NCBI RefSeq assembly: GCF_001306135.1
Contig: NZ_LGKP01000035.1
Span: 372,001-436,000 of the forward strand
Direction: 5' to 3'
DNA length: 64,000 nt
DNA from: Herpetosiphon geysericola
GTDB taxonomy: Bacteria > Chloroflexota > Chloroflexia > Chloroflexales > Herpetosiphonaceae
Numbering within the stretch: the first letter of the stretch is position 1; the number at the start of each line of letters is the position of its first letter. Below the pieces are notes generated by a model that saw only the letters and a program-made list of their open reading frames with translations, had not been told where the DNA came from and did not search any database. A program made the position numbers and the translations under genes. Shown here in pieces: positions 45,631 to 54,137 of the stretch.

Positions 45631-46344
45631 ATGGCAAAGCAACACGGTAAAAAGTACCAAGCTGCTGCGGCAAAAGTAGAAGCTGATCGCTTGTACACGC
45701 CCGAAGAAGCTGCGGCTTTGGTCAAAGAAACCTCGTTCACCAATTTTGATGCAACCGTTGAAGTTCACTTGCGCTTGGGTATCGACCCTCGCCACGCCGA
45801 CCAAACGGTTCGGAGCACCGCTTCATTGCCCCACGGTACCGGTAAAAACGTGCGCGTGTTGGTCTTCGCTCAAGGCGATACCGAAAACGTCGCTCGCAAT
45901 GCTGGTGCTGATATTGTCGGCGGCGATGAGCTGATCCAACGCATCGAAAAAGAAAACTTCATCGATTTCGACGTCGCCGTTGCCACCCCCGACATGATGG
46001 GTAAGGTTGGTCGCTTGGGCCGGATTCTTGGCCGCCGCGGCTTGATGCCAAACCCTAAGAGCGGTACGGTTGTGCCACCAAGCGATTTGCCACAAGCTAT
46101 CAAGGCTTTGCAAGGCGGTCGCGTCGAATTCCGCAACGATAAAACTGGTTTGTTGCACGTTGCCATCGGCAAGGTTAGCTTCAGCGCTGAGCAAATTCAA
46201 GAAAACTTGTTAGTTTTGTTGGATGCGATCAAAGCTGCAAAACCAAGCGGTTCAAAAGGTGTTTACATTCGCAGCATTACCCTGACCAGCACCATGGGTC
46301 CTGGGATTCCGCTCGATGTGAACATTGCGCAAGCAACCGCCTAA
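45631..46344 (+). CDS. rplA: Ribosomal protein L1
   Basis: 237 residues. HGKKYQAAAAKVEADRLYTPEEA at the start, and GRLGRILGRRGLMPNPKSGT in the middle, are diagnostic. It binds 23S rRNA at the L1 stalk and in many bacteria represses its own operon. The ATG at 45631 follows AAGGAG by about 10 bases. rplJ and rplL, which normally follow, are 12 kb away. Confidence 0.97.
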   Translation: MAKQHGKKYQAAAAKVEADRLYTPEEAAALVKETSFTNFDATVEVHLRLGIDPRHADQTVRSTASLPHGTGKNVRVLVFAQGDTENVARNAGADIVGGDELIQRIEKENFIDFDVAVATPDMMGKVGRLGRILGRRGLMPNPKSGTVVPPSDLPQAIKALQGGRVEFRNDKTGLLHVAIGKVSFSAEQIQENLLVLLDAIKAAKPSGSKGVYIRSITLTSTMGPGIPLDVNIAQATA

Positions 46345-46354
46345 TTGAATTCGT

Positions 46355-46392
46355 AAACCAGCGGGAATGGCTGCTGCCGTTCTCGCTGGTTT
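46355..46392. terminator. Terminator between rplA and the dimethylargininase gene
   Basis: A 13-bp stem with one G-T pair (46355-46367 with 46380-46392) followed by GTTTT, between convergent genes. Confidence 0.82.
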
Positions 46393-46409
46393 TGTTTTAG
46401 CCCTCAAGT

Positions 46410-47174
46410 TCAATCAACTAACACGCTGCAACAGGTCAATGCGCCCTCGGCTTTGGCTAGCTCGCTATTATCCAGCAAAATTAGTTGATAGCCCTGCTGG
46501 CGTAAACGTTCAGCAGTTGCCGGATACGCTTGTTCGTAGAGCAAACGCCCATCGTGCAGCTGCACCACATTCGCCGCATACTCCTCACGTGGGTCTACCT
46601 CGATCACCTGATATTCAGCAAATACCTGCCGATCAACCCATTGTGGATTGATCAAGACTGTGGTTTGATCAACGGCACAAACAGCGCTTTTGAGATGCAG
46701 GCACTGGCCCAATTCCACACCTTGAACGCGATAGCCAAATGGCGCGGTTAGCGTCTGCACTTGCTCAACCGCAGCTTGATTGCTACGGCTCGACAGCCCA
46801 ATCCAGATGCTTTTGCCTAAAACAACCACATCGCCACCATCAAGCGTTGCTGGCTCGCTGAGCCAGGCCAATTGACGGTAGTTTTGTAGTACTGCGGCCA
46901 TGGCTGCCAACTCTGGGCGCCGCGATTCAGCGCCAGGTCTGGTGATAATTGCTAGTTCTGGTAGCACGACGGCGGTATCTTCGACAAACACCGAATCAGC
47001 CAAATCTTCGGCTAAAGTAAGTTCAACGACCTGATAGCCATGAGCCGCAAGCGTAGTGCAGTAGCGATTATGCTGGCTCTGAGCATTGCTCAAATCAATC
47101 GGCAAACGTTCGAGGTGGGTTAGCTCACATGCTTGAATTGCCGGACTAACCGGACGGACAATTGCGGTTGGCAT
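46410..47174 (-). CDS. ddaH: Dimethylarginine dimethylaminohydrolase-like amidinotransferase
   Basis: 254 residues of the amidinotransferase fold. VFVEDTAVVLPELAIITRPGAESRR, LDGGDVVVLGKSIWIGLSSRSN, LHLKSAVC (catalytic His) and the C-terminal EGALTCCSVLVD (nucleophile Cys at 248 or 249) match DDAH-type enzymes, which cleave N-methylated arginines to citrulline. An arginine or peptidyl-arginine role cannot be excluded. It is transcribed toward rplA and diverges from rpoN. Confidence 0.88.
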   Translation of the reverse strand: MPTAIVRPVSPAIQACELTHLERLPIDLSNAQSQHNRYCTTLAAHGYQVVELTLAEDLADSVFVEDTAVVLPELAIITRPGAESRRPELAAMAAVLQNYRQLAWLSEPATLDGGDVVVLGKSIWIGLSSRSNQAAVEQVQTLTAPFGYRVQGVELGQCLHLKSAVCAVDQTTVLINPQWVDRQVFAEYQVIEVDPREEYAANVVQLHDGRLLYEQAYPATAERLRQQGYQLILLDNSELAKAEGALTCCSVLVD

Positions 47175-47250
47175 AAAAATTGCTATCCTTTTTGGCTACT
47201 TCAAAAGTCCACGTATGTACCACAGAAAGCCTTCACTTGGTGGTTTACCG

Positions 47251-47256
47251 TATAAT
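47251..47256 (+). promoter_or_regulatory. -10 element of rpoN
   Basis: TATAAT about 70 bases before the rpoN start. No convincing -35 is present at 16-18 bases. Confidence 0.4.
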
Positions 47257-47325
47257 AGCAATAGAATTACCTTGTTTGCCAGCACCCGTGTTGGCAAAGC
47301 ACCAAACCTATGGAGGAATTGCGCC

Positions 47326-48711
47326 ATGGAATTTCGCATGGGCATGTCGCCTGAGGCGCTAGCACAACAAGCCATGTCAACCAAAGCATCACCAGCTTTG
47401 ATTGCATTAAACAATATGCTGGTGCTTTCAACCCACGAATTGCAACAATTGATCCAGCAAGAATTAGAGGAGAATCCAGCGCTTGAGAATGTCGATCTGG
47501 AGCCAGATGAAACATGCTCACGTTGTGGTCGGCCTTTGATCGAAATGCTCTGTTTATATTGCGTTCACGAAGACCAACGCTTGGCCGAAGCTGAACGTAG
47601 CGATTACACCGCCGCTGGCGAGGAAGATGAATTTGATCCATTAATGATGGTGGCTACGCCAGCCCAGTTGAGCGAAGTGTTGCTACGTGATTTGCGAGCC
47701 TCGCTGCCAGAACAAGATTATTTTATTGCTGAATATTTGGTTGGCTGCTTGGATGAGCAGGGCTTTCTCGATGCCAATACCGTCGATATTGCCGCAACGC
47801 TCACGATTGACGAAGAACGGGTGATTGCGGTATTGCTCAAGCTGCAAGATATCGCCCCAGTCGGCGTCGGCGCGCGCACGGTGCAAGAATGTTTGTTGTT
47901 GCAATTGCGGCGCTTGGCCGAAGAAGATGTGCAACATCCCTATGTTGAGCGCGTGATCACTGAGTTTTGGAACGATTTGGCTGAACATCGCTATGGCGCA
48001 ATCGCCCAAGCCTTGAATGCAGAATATGATGATGTGGTCGAAGTGCGCGAGTTTATTCGCGAACATTTGCGGCCCTATCCCCTAGCGCTCAGCGGCGAAG
48101 GCTCAGCCCGCACCAACTACATCATGCCCGATGTGATTATTCGCGAGAACGAAGGCAAGCTCGAAGCAGAAGTGCTGATGTCGGATCGCAGCTTCCTACG
48201 CATCAATCCGCTGTATCAATCGTTGGCCAAACGTGGCCGCGAAGCAGAAGCTGAAATGTCTTCAGAAGAGCGCGATCACCTTAGTCAATATGTTGCGCGT
48301 GCTCAAATGTTCCTGACCAACATTCGCCAACGCCGCGAAACCATTCGTCGGATTAGCGAATTTTTGATTGAGACCCAAGAAGATTTCTTGCGTCAAGGCG
48401 TGCGCTTCTTGCGTCCAATGACGCGGGCCGAGGTTGCCGATGGCATTAGCGTCCACGAATCGACGGTGAGCCGCGCAACCGCCAATAAATATGTGCAATT
48501 GCCCAATCGCTCGGTGATTCCATTTAGCCATTTCTTCACCGCCTCGTTGAACGTCAAAGATGTGCTGTTGGAATTGGTGCAAAACGAAACCCGCCCATTG
48601 ACCGACCAAGAATTGGTTGAATTGCTCTCAGAGCGTGGTTTTGATGTGGCGCGCCGCACGATTGCTAAGTATCGCAATCAACTGAATATTTTGCCTTCGA
48701 CCTTGCGCTAA
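47326..48711 (+). CDS. rpoN: RNA polymerase sigma-54 factor
   Basis: 461 residues. Region I (1-50) is Gln/Leu-rich (LSTHELQQLIQQELEENPALEN). Core-binding and DNA-binding domains follow, ending with the RpoN box RRTIAKYRNQLNILPS. Between region I and the core-binding domain, Cys64, Cys67, Cys76 and Cys79 form a CxxC-x8-CxxC motif, likely a small zinc site not seen in the proteobacterial protein. GGAGG lies 10 bases before the ATG at 47326; the frame runs further upstream without support. No enhancer-binding activator is in the window. Confidence 0.96.
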   Translation: MEFRMGMSPEALAQQAMSTKASPALIALNNMLVLSTHELQQLIQQELEENPALENVDLEPDETCSRCGRPLIEMLCLYCVHEDQRLAEAERSDYTAAGEEDEFDPLMMVATPAQLSEVLLRDLRASLPEQDYFIAEYLVGCLDEQGFLDANTVDIAATLTIDEERVIAVLLKLQDIAPVGVGARTVQECLLLQLRRLAEEDVQHPYVERVITEFWNDLAEHRYGAIAQALNAEYDDVVEVREFIREHLRPYPLALSGEGSARTNYIMPDVIIRENEGKLEAEVLMSDRSFLRINPLYQSLAKRGREAEAEMSSEERDHLSQYVARAQMFLTNIRQRRETIRRISEFLIETQEDFLRQGVRFLRPMTRAEVADGISVHESTVSRATANKYVQLPNRSVIPFSHFFTASLNVKDVLLELVQNETRPLTDQELVELLSERGFDVARRTIAKYRNQLNILPSTLR

Positions 48712-48733
48712 ACCTTCAAGAAAGGCTGTTGTG

Positions 48734-49024
48734 ATGCGACGTTGGCGAATCTGGCTCGAATGGTTGCTCGCTGCTGGGTTAAGTTTGCTGATTACGCGGT
48801 TGGTATTGCTCTTATTTGCTGCCAACCCCGCTCAGCCGTTTACCCAACTGATTCTTTGGTTGAGCCAAGCCTTGGTTTGGCCCTTTGCATGGCTCGACGC
48901 AGCGCAGCCGCAAACGGGCGTGCGCTTTGAGCGTGGCACATTCTTGCTTATAGTGCTGGGAATGCTTGGAACTGGCATTTGGCAATTGAAGCAAGCACGG
49001 AGAAGCACCCATGGATTGGAGTAA
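48734..49024 (+). CDS. Small membrane protein, possibly YggT-like
   Basis: 96 residues with two membrane segments (LEWLLAAGLSLLITRLVLLLF and GTFLLIVLGMLGTGIWQL). The phrase FAANPAQPFTQLILWLSQALVWPFAWLD recalls the YggT family (ANP..PF......LT.P...P), but the match is partial. AAAGG precedes the ATG at 48734. It lies 22 bases after rpoN and overlaps the next gene by 14 bases, so it belongs to one operon. Confidence 0.6.
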   Translation: MRRWRIWLEWLLAAGLSLLITRLVLLLFAANPAQPFTQLILWLSQALVWPFAWLDAAQPQTGVRFERGTFLLIVLGMLGTGIWQLKQARRSTHGLE

Positions 49025-49391
49025 CTTTTTCAGGGCTGTTGGTTGGACGATTGCAATTGCCGGGGGCTTGGGCTTGCTTGGCCTAGCCCTCATTTGGTAT
49101 CGGCTCAAACGCCTGAATGTGCCCGAAGGCGCATCGTATCGCGAAACTATGATGCGCGTTCCCTTAAGCTTGGTGATTGTGCTCGATCTACTTGATTTGG
49201 CCTTTGACGTGTTTGCAGCGCCAATTTCGTGGTTGGTGCTCAGTCACTTCAACTTGCAGGGATTGCGCCGCGTTAGCGTGGTTGAGGCCCTAATTCCAGG
49301 TACTCAGGTGATTCCTTGGATGACGGTTAGTTGGTTTGCAGTGCGGTTGTTCGATCGCCATTCGCAACCAGATGAAAGTGTTGAGCCATGA
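49011..49391 (+). CDS. Membrane protein of unknown function
   Basis: 126 residues with membrane segments at the N-terminus (VGWTIAIAGGLGLLGLALIWY) and in the middle (VPLSLVIVLDLLDLAFDVFAAPISWLVLSHF). No family is recognised. It overlaps the preceding gene and shares an ATGA overlap with the lipid kinase gene, so rpoN, two membrane proteins and the kinase appear to form one unit. Confidence 0.6.
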   Translation: MDWSNFFRAVGWTIAIAGGLGLLGLALIWYRLKRLNVPEGASYRETMMRVPLSLVIVLDLLDLAFDVFAAPISWLVLSHFNLQGLRRVSVVEALIPGTQVIPWMTVSWFAVRLFDRHSQPDESVEP

Positions 49392-50326
49392 GCGACGAGG
49401 CCACTTTGAAGATTAGCCTAATCATGAATCCTGCTTCGGGCACGTCTGAGCAAGGCGCTTTGCTGCGCGAAACGCTGGCCCCAATGAGCGGTGTCACAAT
49501 TCTCACGACCGATGCTGCTGGCGATGGTGAGCGTTTGGCCCGCCAAGCGGTGGCCGCTGGAGCCGAATTAGTTGTTGCTGCTGGCGGCGATGGCACGATC
49601 AACGAGATCGTTAAAGGCCTGCTAGAAGCTGAACGGCGCGTGCCGCTGGGTGTGATCCCGCTGGGCACGGGTAATGATCTTGCTCGCACCTTGGCCTTGC
49701 CCACTGATCCGCTCGAAGCTTGGAAATTGATTTTGGTTGGCGAGCGGCGCAAACTTGATGTGATTGAGATTCGCACGCCGCGCGAATTGCATTATGCGCT
49801 GAATGTCTCTGCTGGTGGTTTTAGCGGCCAACTCAACGAAGCGTTATCGGGCGAGGTCAAGTCTACTTGGGGGCCGTTAGCTTACTTGCGCGGAGCTTTG
49901 GGGGTTTTGCCCGATCTAACGACCTATCGCACTACAATTCAATATGATGATGCAGCGCCTGAGCAGGTAGATGCGCTGAACATTATTATTGCCAATGGCC
50001 GTACAGCGGCGGCTGGCGTGCAAGTTGCACCCTTGGCCAACCCCGAAGATGGCTTGCTCGATGTGGTGATTGTGCATTATGGCTCGCTGTTGAACTTGGT
50101 TGGAGCGGCGGCACGCTTATTGGTCAATGGCAATTATCTGAATAGCGAGTTGGTCGAATTGCGCCGCGCCAAAAAAGTCCAAGTTGTTTCTGAGCCAGAA
50201 ATTTGGTTCAACGCCGATGGCGAATTGATAACTAACGAGCCAATTGTGTTCAGCGTGCTGCCCAAAGCCTTGGAAGTGGTTGTGGGTGCTGAATATCAGG
50301 CCGAGATTCAGAAGGACGAGGGATAA
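49388..50326 (+). CDS. Diacylglycerol kinase-family lipid kinase
   Basis: 312 residues. IMNPASG at the N-terminus, VVAAGGDGTINEIVKGL (nucleotide-binding) and GVIPLGTGNDLARTLALP are the DAGK/YegS catalytic signatures. It phosphorylates a lipid such as diacylglycerol or undecaprenol; the exact substrate is unknown. It overlaps the previous gene by 4 bases. The last codons (QKDEG and stop) come from an AAGGACGAGGGATAAGGG word that resembles the GAGGGATGAAGG repeat family. Confidence 0.88.
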   Translation: MSDEATLKISLIMNPASGTSEQGALLRETLAPMSGVTILTTDAAGDGERLARQAVAAGAELVVAAGGDGTINEIVKGLLEAERRVPLGVIPLGTGNDLARTLALPTDPLEAWKLILVGERRKLDVIEIRTPRELHYALNVSAGGFSGQLNEALSGEVKSTWGPLAYLRGALGVLPDLTTYRTTIQYDDAAPEQVDALNIIIANGRTAAAGVQVAPLANPEDGLLDVVIVHYGSLLNLVGAAARLLVNGNYLNSELVELRRAKKVQVVSEPEIWFNADGELITNEPIVFSVLPKALEVVVGAEYQAEIQKDEG

Positions 50327-50327
50327 G

Positions 50328-50446
50328 GGTCAGAACATAGAGCATAGAACATAGAACATAGGCTTTTGGCTAGCGGAATAGTGGGGGCAATCGGCGGACG
50401 ACTCGAACTACCGACCCCCAGCCCCTAGACCCTAAACCCTCAATAG
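50328..50446. repeat. Mosaic short-word repeat island 6
   Basis: AGAACATAGAGCATAGAACA units (50334-50358) are followed by an ACCGACCCCCAGCCCCTAG-type run (50409-50437) between the lipid kinase and the acidic protein. Confidence 0.75.
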
Positions 50447-50459
50447 CAAGGAGATTCTG

Positions 50460-50762
50460 ATGAGTGATGATTTACGTGATGAACTACGCGAATTAGCTGG
50501 CTATCGCAATGAAGAAAGCGATGTTTTGGGCGTGTTCAACGCCGATGAAGTTGAAAATCTGCAAGATTTTACGATTACTGATATTGAGCAAGGCGAAACT
50601 GAAGCCTACAGCGATTTGGACGAGCCGCTGGAATCATACGACGAATTGACTGGCGAGAACTTACGCGAAGGCGAAACCGACGATCCCATGGAAGCGATCC
50701 AAGAAGGGCTAAGTTATGTGCCGCCAGTTGATGATCCGCTAGATTTCGACGATGCTGAATAA
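50460..50762 (+). CDS. Acidic protein of unknown function
   Basis: 100 residues, extremely rich in Asp and Glu and with very few basic residues. No domain is recognised; the tail (DDPMEAIQEGLSYVPPVDDPL) has a repeated-DP flavour reminiscent of some actinobacterial acidic proteins, but this is weak. AAGGAG precedes the ATG by 6 bases. It sits between two repeat islands, which isolates it from its neighbours. Confidence 0.6.
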   Translation: MSDDLRDELRELAGYRNEESDVLGVFNADEVENLQDFTITDIEQGETEAYSDLDEPLESYDELTGENLREGETDDPMEAIQEGLSYVPPVDDPLDFDDAE

Positions 50763-51020
50763 GAACGAGGCTATTGGCTGTTGACGCTTGAAGTTTATGA
50801 GCAACCCAAAACTATAGCGATAGCCAATAGCCTCGCTTTTCCGTAGCTCTGTGTTAAATTGCTCATAGATATAGTTGCCATCTGATCTTCTGACCCATAA
50901 TCCTCTGATCCTCGATTCCCAAAACCTCGATTCTCTGTGCTACTTCTTGGATTATTCATCCTTCTGGTTTATTCGTGCGTAGTCTCAAGCGGCATAACTT
51001 GCTAAGATCATGCTTAAAAA
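50763..51020. repeat. Mosaic short-word repeat island 7
   Basis: GGCTATTGGCTGTTG (50770) and its complement GCGATAGCCAATAGCC (50817), then CTCTGATCCTCGATTCCC-type words (50901-50927). With the next promoter this fills the 345-base gap before the pteridine operon; no gene is seen. Confidence 0.65.
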
Positions 51021-51023
51021 GCA

Positions 51024-51052
51024 TTGAGAGCCTAGAGTTTCAATGGCATAAT
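51024..51052 (+). promoter_or_regulatory. Promoter of the pteridine operon
   Basis: TTGAGA (51024-51029), a 17-base spacer and CATAAT (51047-51052), 55 bases before the first start codon. Confidence 0.5.
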
Positions 51053-51107
51053 AAAAAGACATGATCGATAGCTGGGGGATTGGTGTTAACATAAGGATGA
51101 ATTGCTC

Positions 51108-51929
51108 ATGGATGTTTTTGCAACTAGGCGCTTTAATTTTTCGGCTTCGCACCGCTATTGGCGCGAGGAATGGAGCCAAGAGCAAAATGAGGCGGTCTTT
51201 GGCAAATGCACCAATCGCTATGGTCATGGCCATAACTACGAGTTGTTTGTGACCGTCGCTGGTGCTGTTGATCCGATCACTGGCATGGTTATGAATATGG
51301 TTGAGTTGAAGCGCTTGGTCACAACGGTTTTAGACCAATTTGATCATAAACATCTGAATGAAGATACCCCCTACTTTCGTGAGATAATCCCCACAACCGA
51401 AAATTTGGTGCAAGTTTTGTGGGGCCAGATCGAGCCGCAATTACCCAAAGGAGTTCGTTTAGCCAAATTACGCTTGTACGAAAATAACGATTTGTATGCT
51501 GAATATTTTGGTCAGCAACAGCGCGCCACATTCAACCGGCGCTATGAGTTTTCGGCAGCGCATCGCTTGCATGCGCAACAGTTATCCGATGAAGCAAACC
51601 GCGATTTATATGGCAAGTGCAATAATCCCAATGGCCATGGCCATAATTATCAGCTGGAAGTGACGGTTGATGGCCTGATCGATGCCCAAACTGGCATGGT
51701 GATCGATTTGGTCGATATGGATCGGCGCGTGCAGAGTGTGCTTGACGACTGGGATCATCGCCATCTTGATTATCAGGTTGCCGAATTTGCCGAACAGCCT
51801 TCGACCGCTGAAAATATTGTGGTTGTGCTGTGGCAACGGCTCGAAGCGTTGTTTGGCTCACAATTAAAACATTTGCGGCTGTGGGAAACTGCCAATAATG
51901 TGTTTGACTACCCATTGAGCCACAATTAA
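51108..51929 (+). CDS. Fused tandem 6-pyruvoyl-tetrahydropterin synthase
   Basis: 273 residues made of two PTPS/QueD domains (about 1-135 and 140-273). Each keeps the zinc His residues and the catalytic Cys: SASHRY, GKCTN and GHGHNYEL in the first; SAAHRL, GKCNN and GHGHNYQL in the second. PTPS enzymes turn dihydroneopterin triphosphate into 6-pyruvoyl-tetrahydropterin, or in QueD to 6-carboxy-tetrahydropterin. The fusion probably makes an intramolecular dimer of the usual hexamer. AGGA lies about 10 bases before the ATG at 51108; a TTG at 51102 is an alternative. folE and a reductase follow, pointing to pterin synthesis. Confidence 0.88.
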   Translation: MDVFATRRFNFSASHRYWREEWSQEQNEAVFGKCTNRYGHGHNYELFVTVAGAVDPITGMVMNMVELKRLVTTVLDQFDHKHLNEDTPYFREIIPTTENLVQVLWGQIEPQLPKGVRLAKLRLYENNDLYAEYFGQQQRATFNRRYEFSAAHRLHAQQLSDEANRDLYGKCNNPNGHGHNYQLEVTVDGLIDAQTGMVIDLVDMDRRVQSVLDDWDHRHLDYQVAEFAEQPSTAENIVVVLWQRLEALFGSQLKHLRLWETANNVFDYPLSHN

Positions 51930-51987
51930 GCTTAAGCCTGAACGCTGGACGAGGTTCTGGAACTACTACTAACAAAGGATTAATCAG

Positions 51988-52608
51988 ATGACGCTTATTT
52001 ATTCTGGCAATGGACTCAATAGCAACTCAGCCCCAGCTGTGCGCGAAGATATGGAAGCAGCAGTCAAAACAATTATCGAGGGTCTCGGCGAAGATGTTGA
52101 ACGCGAGGGTTTGCAACGCACTCCGCATCGGGTTGCTAAAATGTTTACCGAGCTTACGGCTGGCTATCGCACTGATCCGGTTGCCTTGATTAACGAGGCA
52201 ATCTTTACAGTTGATTATAACGAGATGGTTTTGGTGCGCGATATTGAGTTTTCATCGCTCTGTGAGCATCATATGTTGCCATTTTGGGGCAAAGCCCACG
52301 TTGCCTATATTCCCAATGGTAAGGTGATTGGGCTTTCGAAAATTCCGCGCATTGTCGATATGTTTGCCAAACGCTTGCAAGTGCAAGAGCGGCTTACCCG
52401 CGAGATTGCCGATTTTGTCGCTGAAGCGATCGGTGCTAGCGGTGTGGCGGTCGTGGTTCATGGCGCGCATATGTGCTCGATGATTCGCGGCGTTAAAAAA
52501 GCTAATGCTCGCATGGTGACCCAATCGCTGCAAGGTGTGTTTAAGACCGATCCCCAAATTCGGGCTGAATTTATGGGTCATATTACGGCGAATTATTCCG
52601 ATGAGTAA
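51988..52608 (+). CDS. folE: GTP cyclohydrolase I
   Basis: 206 residues. The zinc and active-site residues are in [10 protein letters not shown] and [25 protein letters not shown] is the usual N-terminal motif. It converts GTP to dihydroneopterin triphosphate, the precursor of folate, queuosine and biopterin. AAAGGA precedes the ATG. It follows the fused PTPS by 58 bases and its stop overlaps the start of the reductase gene by 8 bases. Confidence 0.97.
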   Translation: MTLIYSGNGLNSNSAPAVREDMEAAVKTIIEGLGEDVEREGLQRTPHRVAKMFTELTAGYRTDPVALINEAIFTVDYNEMVLVRDIEFSSLCEHHMLPFWGKAHVAYIPNGKVIGLSKIPRIVDMFAKRLQVQERLTREIADFVAEAIGASGVAVVVHGAHMCSMIRGVKKANARMVTQSLQGVFKTDPQIRAEFMGHITANYSDE

Positions 52609-53302
52609 AACAATTCTCATTACTGGCGCAGGGCGTGGCATTGGGAGGGCGATTGCTTTGGCCTGTGCCGCCCAGAATCAGCTGATTTTGCTGGCTCGCA
52701 GCGAAACCGAGCTGCAAGCAGTGGCCGCCGAAATTCATGCTGCTGGCGGGACGGCGCAGGTTGTGGCTGGCAATGCCAGCGATCCGGTGATTGTGCAGCA
52801 AGCGATTGATTTGGCTCAGCAAGTAGGCCAAGGCCAAATTGATGCGTTGATTTTGGCTGCTGGTGTGGCCCATGTGGCCGACGTTGGCGCGTTGAGTTTG
52901 CAGCAATGGCAGCAATCATTGGATGTAAATTTGACTGCCAGCTTTGTGGTCTGTCAAGCTGCTTTGCCCTACCTCAAGCCTGGCAGCCAGATCATTGCGA
53001 TTTCGTCGATTGCTGGCAAGAGTGGTTTTCCTGGTTGGTCGGCCTATTCAGCCAGCAAATTTGGCTTGATGGGCTTTTTGCAGGCCTTGCGCGAGGAGCT
53101 ACGCCCGCAATCAGTGCGGGTGACGGCGGTTGTTTCGGCGGCAGTTGATACAGCATTGTGGAATGATGTGGCTGGCAGCTGGAACCGCCAGAATATGTTG
53201 CAAGCCAGCGAAGTTGCCAACACCATCGCGCATATTCTGAGCCAACCAAGCCATGTGCTGATCGATGAGATCAGCATTGGCCATGTTGTTGGCAAATTGT
53301 AG
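52601..53302 (+). CDS. Short-chain dehydrogenase, sepiapterin reductase-like by context
   Basis: 233 residues of the classical SDR fold: TGAGRGIG (NADPH loop), DVNLTASF, the catalytic Ser in ISSIAGKSG and YSASKFG. Alone it could reduce many substrates. Placed after the PTPS and folE with an 8-base overlap, the most economical idea is the reduction of 6-pyruvoyl-tetrahydropterin toward tetrahydrobiopterin. It starts at 52601 inside folE; the open frame upstream of that is a shadow. Confidence 0.85.
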   Translation: MSKTILITGAGRGIGRAIALACAAQNQLILLARSETELQAVAAEIHAAGGTAQVVAGNASDPVIVQQAIDLAQQVGQGQIDALILAAGVAHVADVGALSLQQWQQSLDVNLTASFVVCQAALPYLKPGSQIIAISSIAGKSGFPGWSAYSASKFGLMGFLQALREELRPQSVRVTAVVSAAVDTALWNDVAGSWNRQNMLQASEVANTIAHILSQPSHVLIDEISIGHVVGKL

Positions 53303-53313
53303 CCAACAAAAAA

Positions 53314-53337
53314 CCGAGGCGGTAAATGCCGCCTCGG
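53314..53337 (+). terminator. Terminator of the pteridine operon
   Basis: A perfect 9-bp stem (53314-53322 with 53329-53337) with a 6-base loop, 11 bases after the reductase stop; the tail CTTACTC is weak. Confidence 0.75.
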
Positions 53338-53390
53338 CTTACTCTGGAAGTCCCAGATTGAGAATGGTCGAGCATCAAACTGAAAGGCTA

Positions 53391-53530
53391 CGATGTGCGA
53401 TGGTAGTGCGATGTCGAGTGCAATGAGCTAGAATGGTGCGACAACGTGCTAGAATGTCGTGCTGCAATGGAGTAGTGCGATGAGTGCTGCAACGAGTTTG
53501 GTTGGTGCGACGATGTGCAATGATGTATAC
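53391..53530. repeat. Degenerate GTGCGATG-type array
   Basis: About ten imperfect copies of GTGC(G/A)A(T/C)G or GTGCTGCAATG are spaced 10-20 bases apart, with no reading frame. Unlike the other islands, this word does not recur elsewhere in the window. Confidence 0.55.
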
Positions 53531-53734
53531 TGCGACGATATTAGATTGCTTGGCGACTACAATGTTCAGTTCGATTACTCTGGATGTATCATACCAAGCT
53601 TATTCCAGTGATTCAATCAAGCGACAGTCCATAGCTTGATAGCACCTCGCTTCCCCCATATGTGTCATCAAAAATTTTTAATAAATCACCCATTTAAGTT
53701 GAAATTTAAACACTTCGATTGATATGCTGCCTAT

Positions 53735-53776
53735 TTTCGTCATTTAAGCTACTAATAGAGCAGAATTTCGTCATTT
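53735..53776. repeat. Direct repeat TTTCGTCATTT
   Basis: Two identical 11-mers at 53735-53745 and 53766-53776, 31 bases apart (about three helical turns), in an AT-rich region. A regulator-binding pair is possible. Confidence 0.4.
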
Positions 53777-53854
53777 GCTGTGCGAATGCTCTTAAACAGA
53801 GGGGGGATGTAGCTATAAAGTACTATTGTGACTCGTAAAGTTTGAGCTATTTTT

Positions 53855-54050
53855 GATCCACGAAGAGCACGAAGGACACGAAGGGCTGAAACCGCGAAGA
53901 ACGCGAAGAGCACGAACATGGGCTATTGGCTATTGGATGTTCCAACTCATCCCCGATAGCCCAAAGCCTATAGCCTATAGCCATCTCTTCTTTGCGCTAA
54001 ATCCCAATTTCCGACCCCCGATCCCCGACCCCTGACCACTAGCTCCTACC
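53855..54050. repeat. Mosaic short-word repeat island 8
   Basis: CACGAAGAG/CACGAAGGA and CGCGAAGAA units (53857-53918), GGGCTATTGGCTATTGG and CCCAAAGCCTATAGCC words, a TTTGCGCTAAATCCC word and CCCGATCCCCGACCCC-type runs (54008-54035) upstream of the dehydrogenase. The 835-base gap 53303-54137 otherwise holds the array and direct repeat listed above and no gene. Confidence 0.8.
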
Positions 54051-54054
54051 CACT

Positions 54055-54083
54055 TTGACAGTAGTGGCACAGACTTGTATCCT
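54055..54083 (+). promoter_or_regulatory. Promoter of the isocitrate dehydrogenase-like gene
   Basis: TTGACA (54055-54060), a 17-base spacer and TATCCT (54078-54083), 54 bases before the start. Confidence 0.6.
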
Positions 54084-54137
54084 TAGGTGAACTTTGTTTA
54101 TTTTCAAAACGATCGATACGATCAGGAGTTAAATTAA

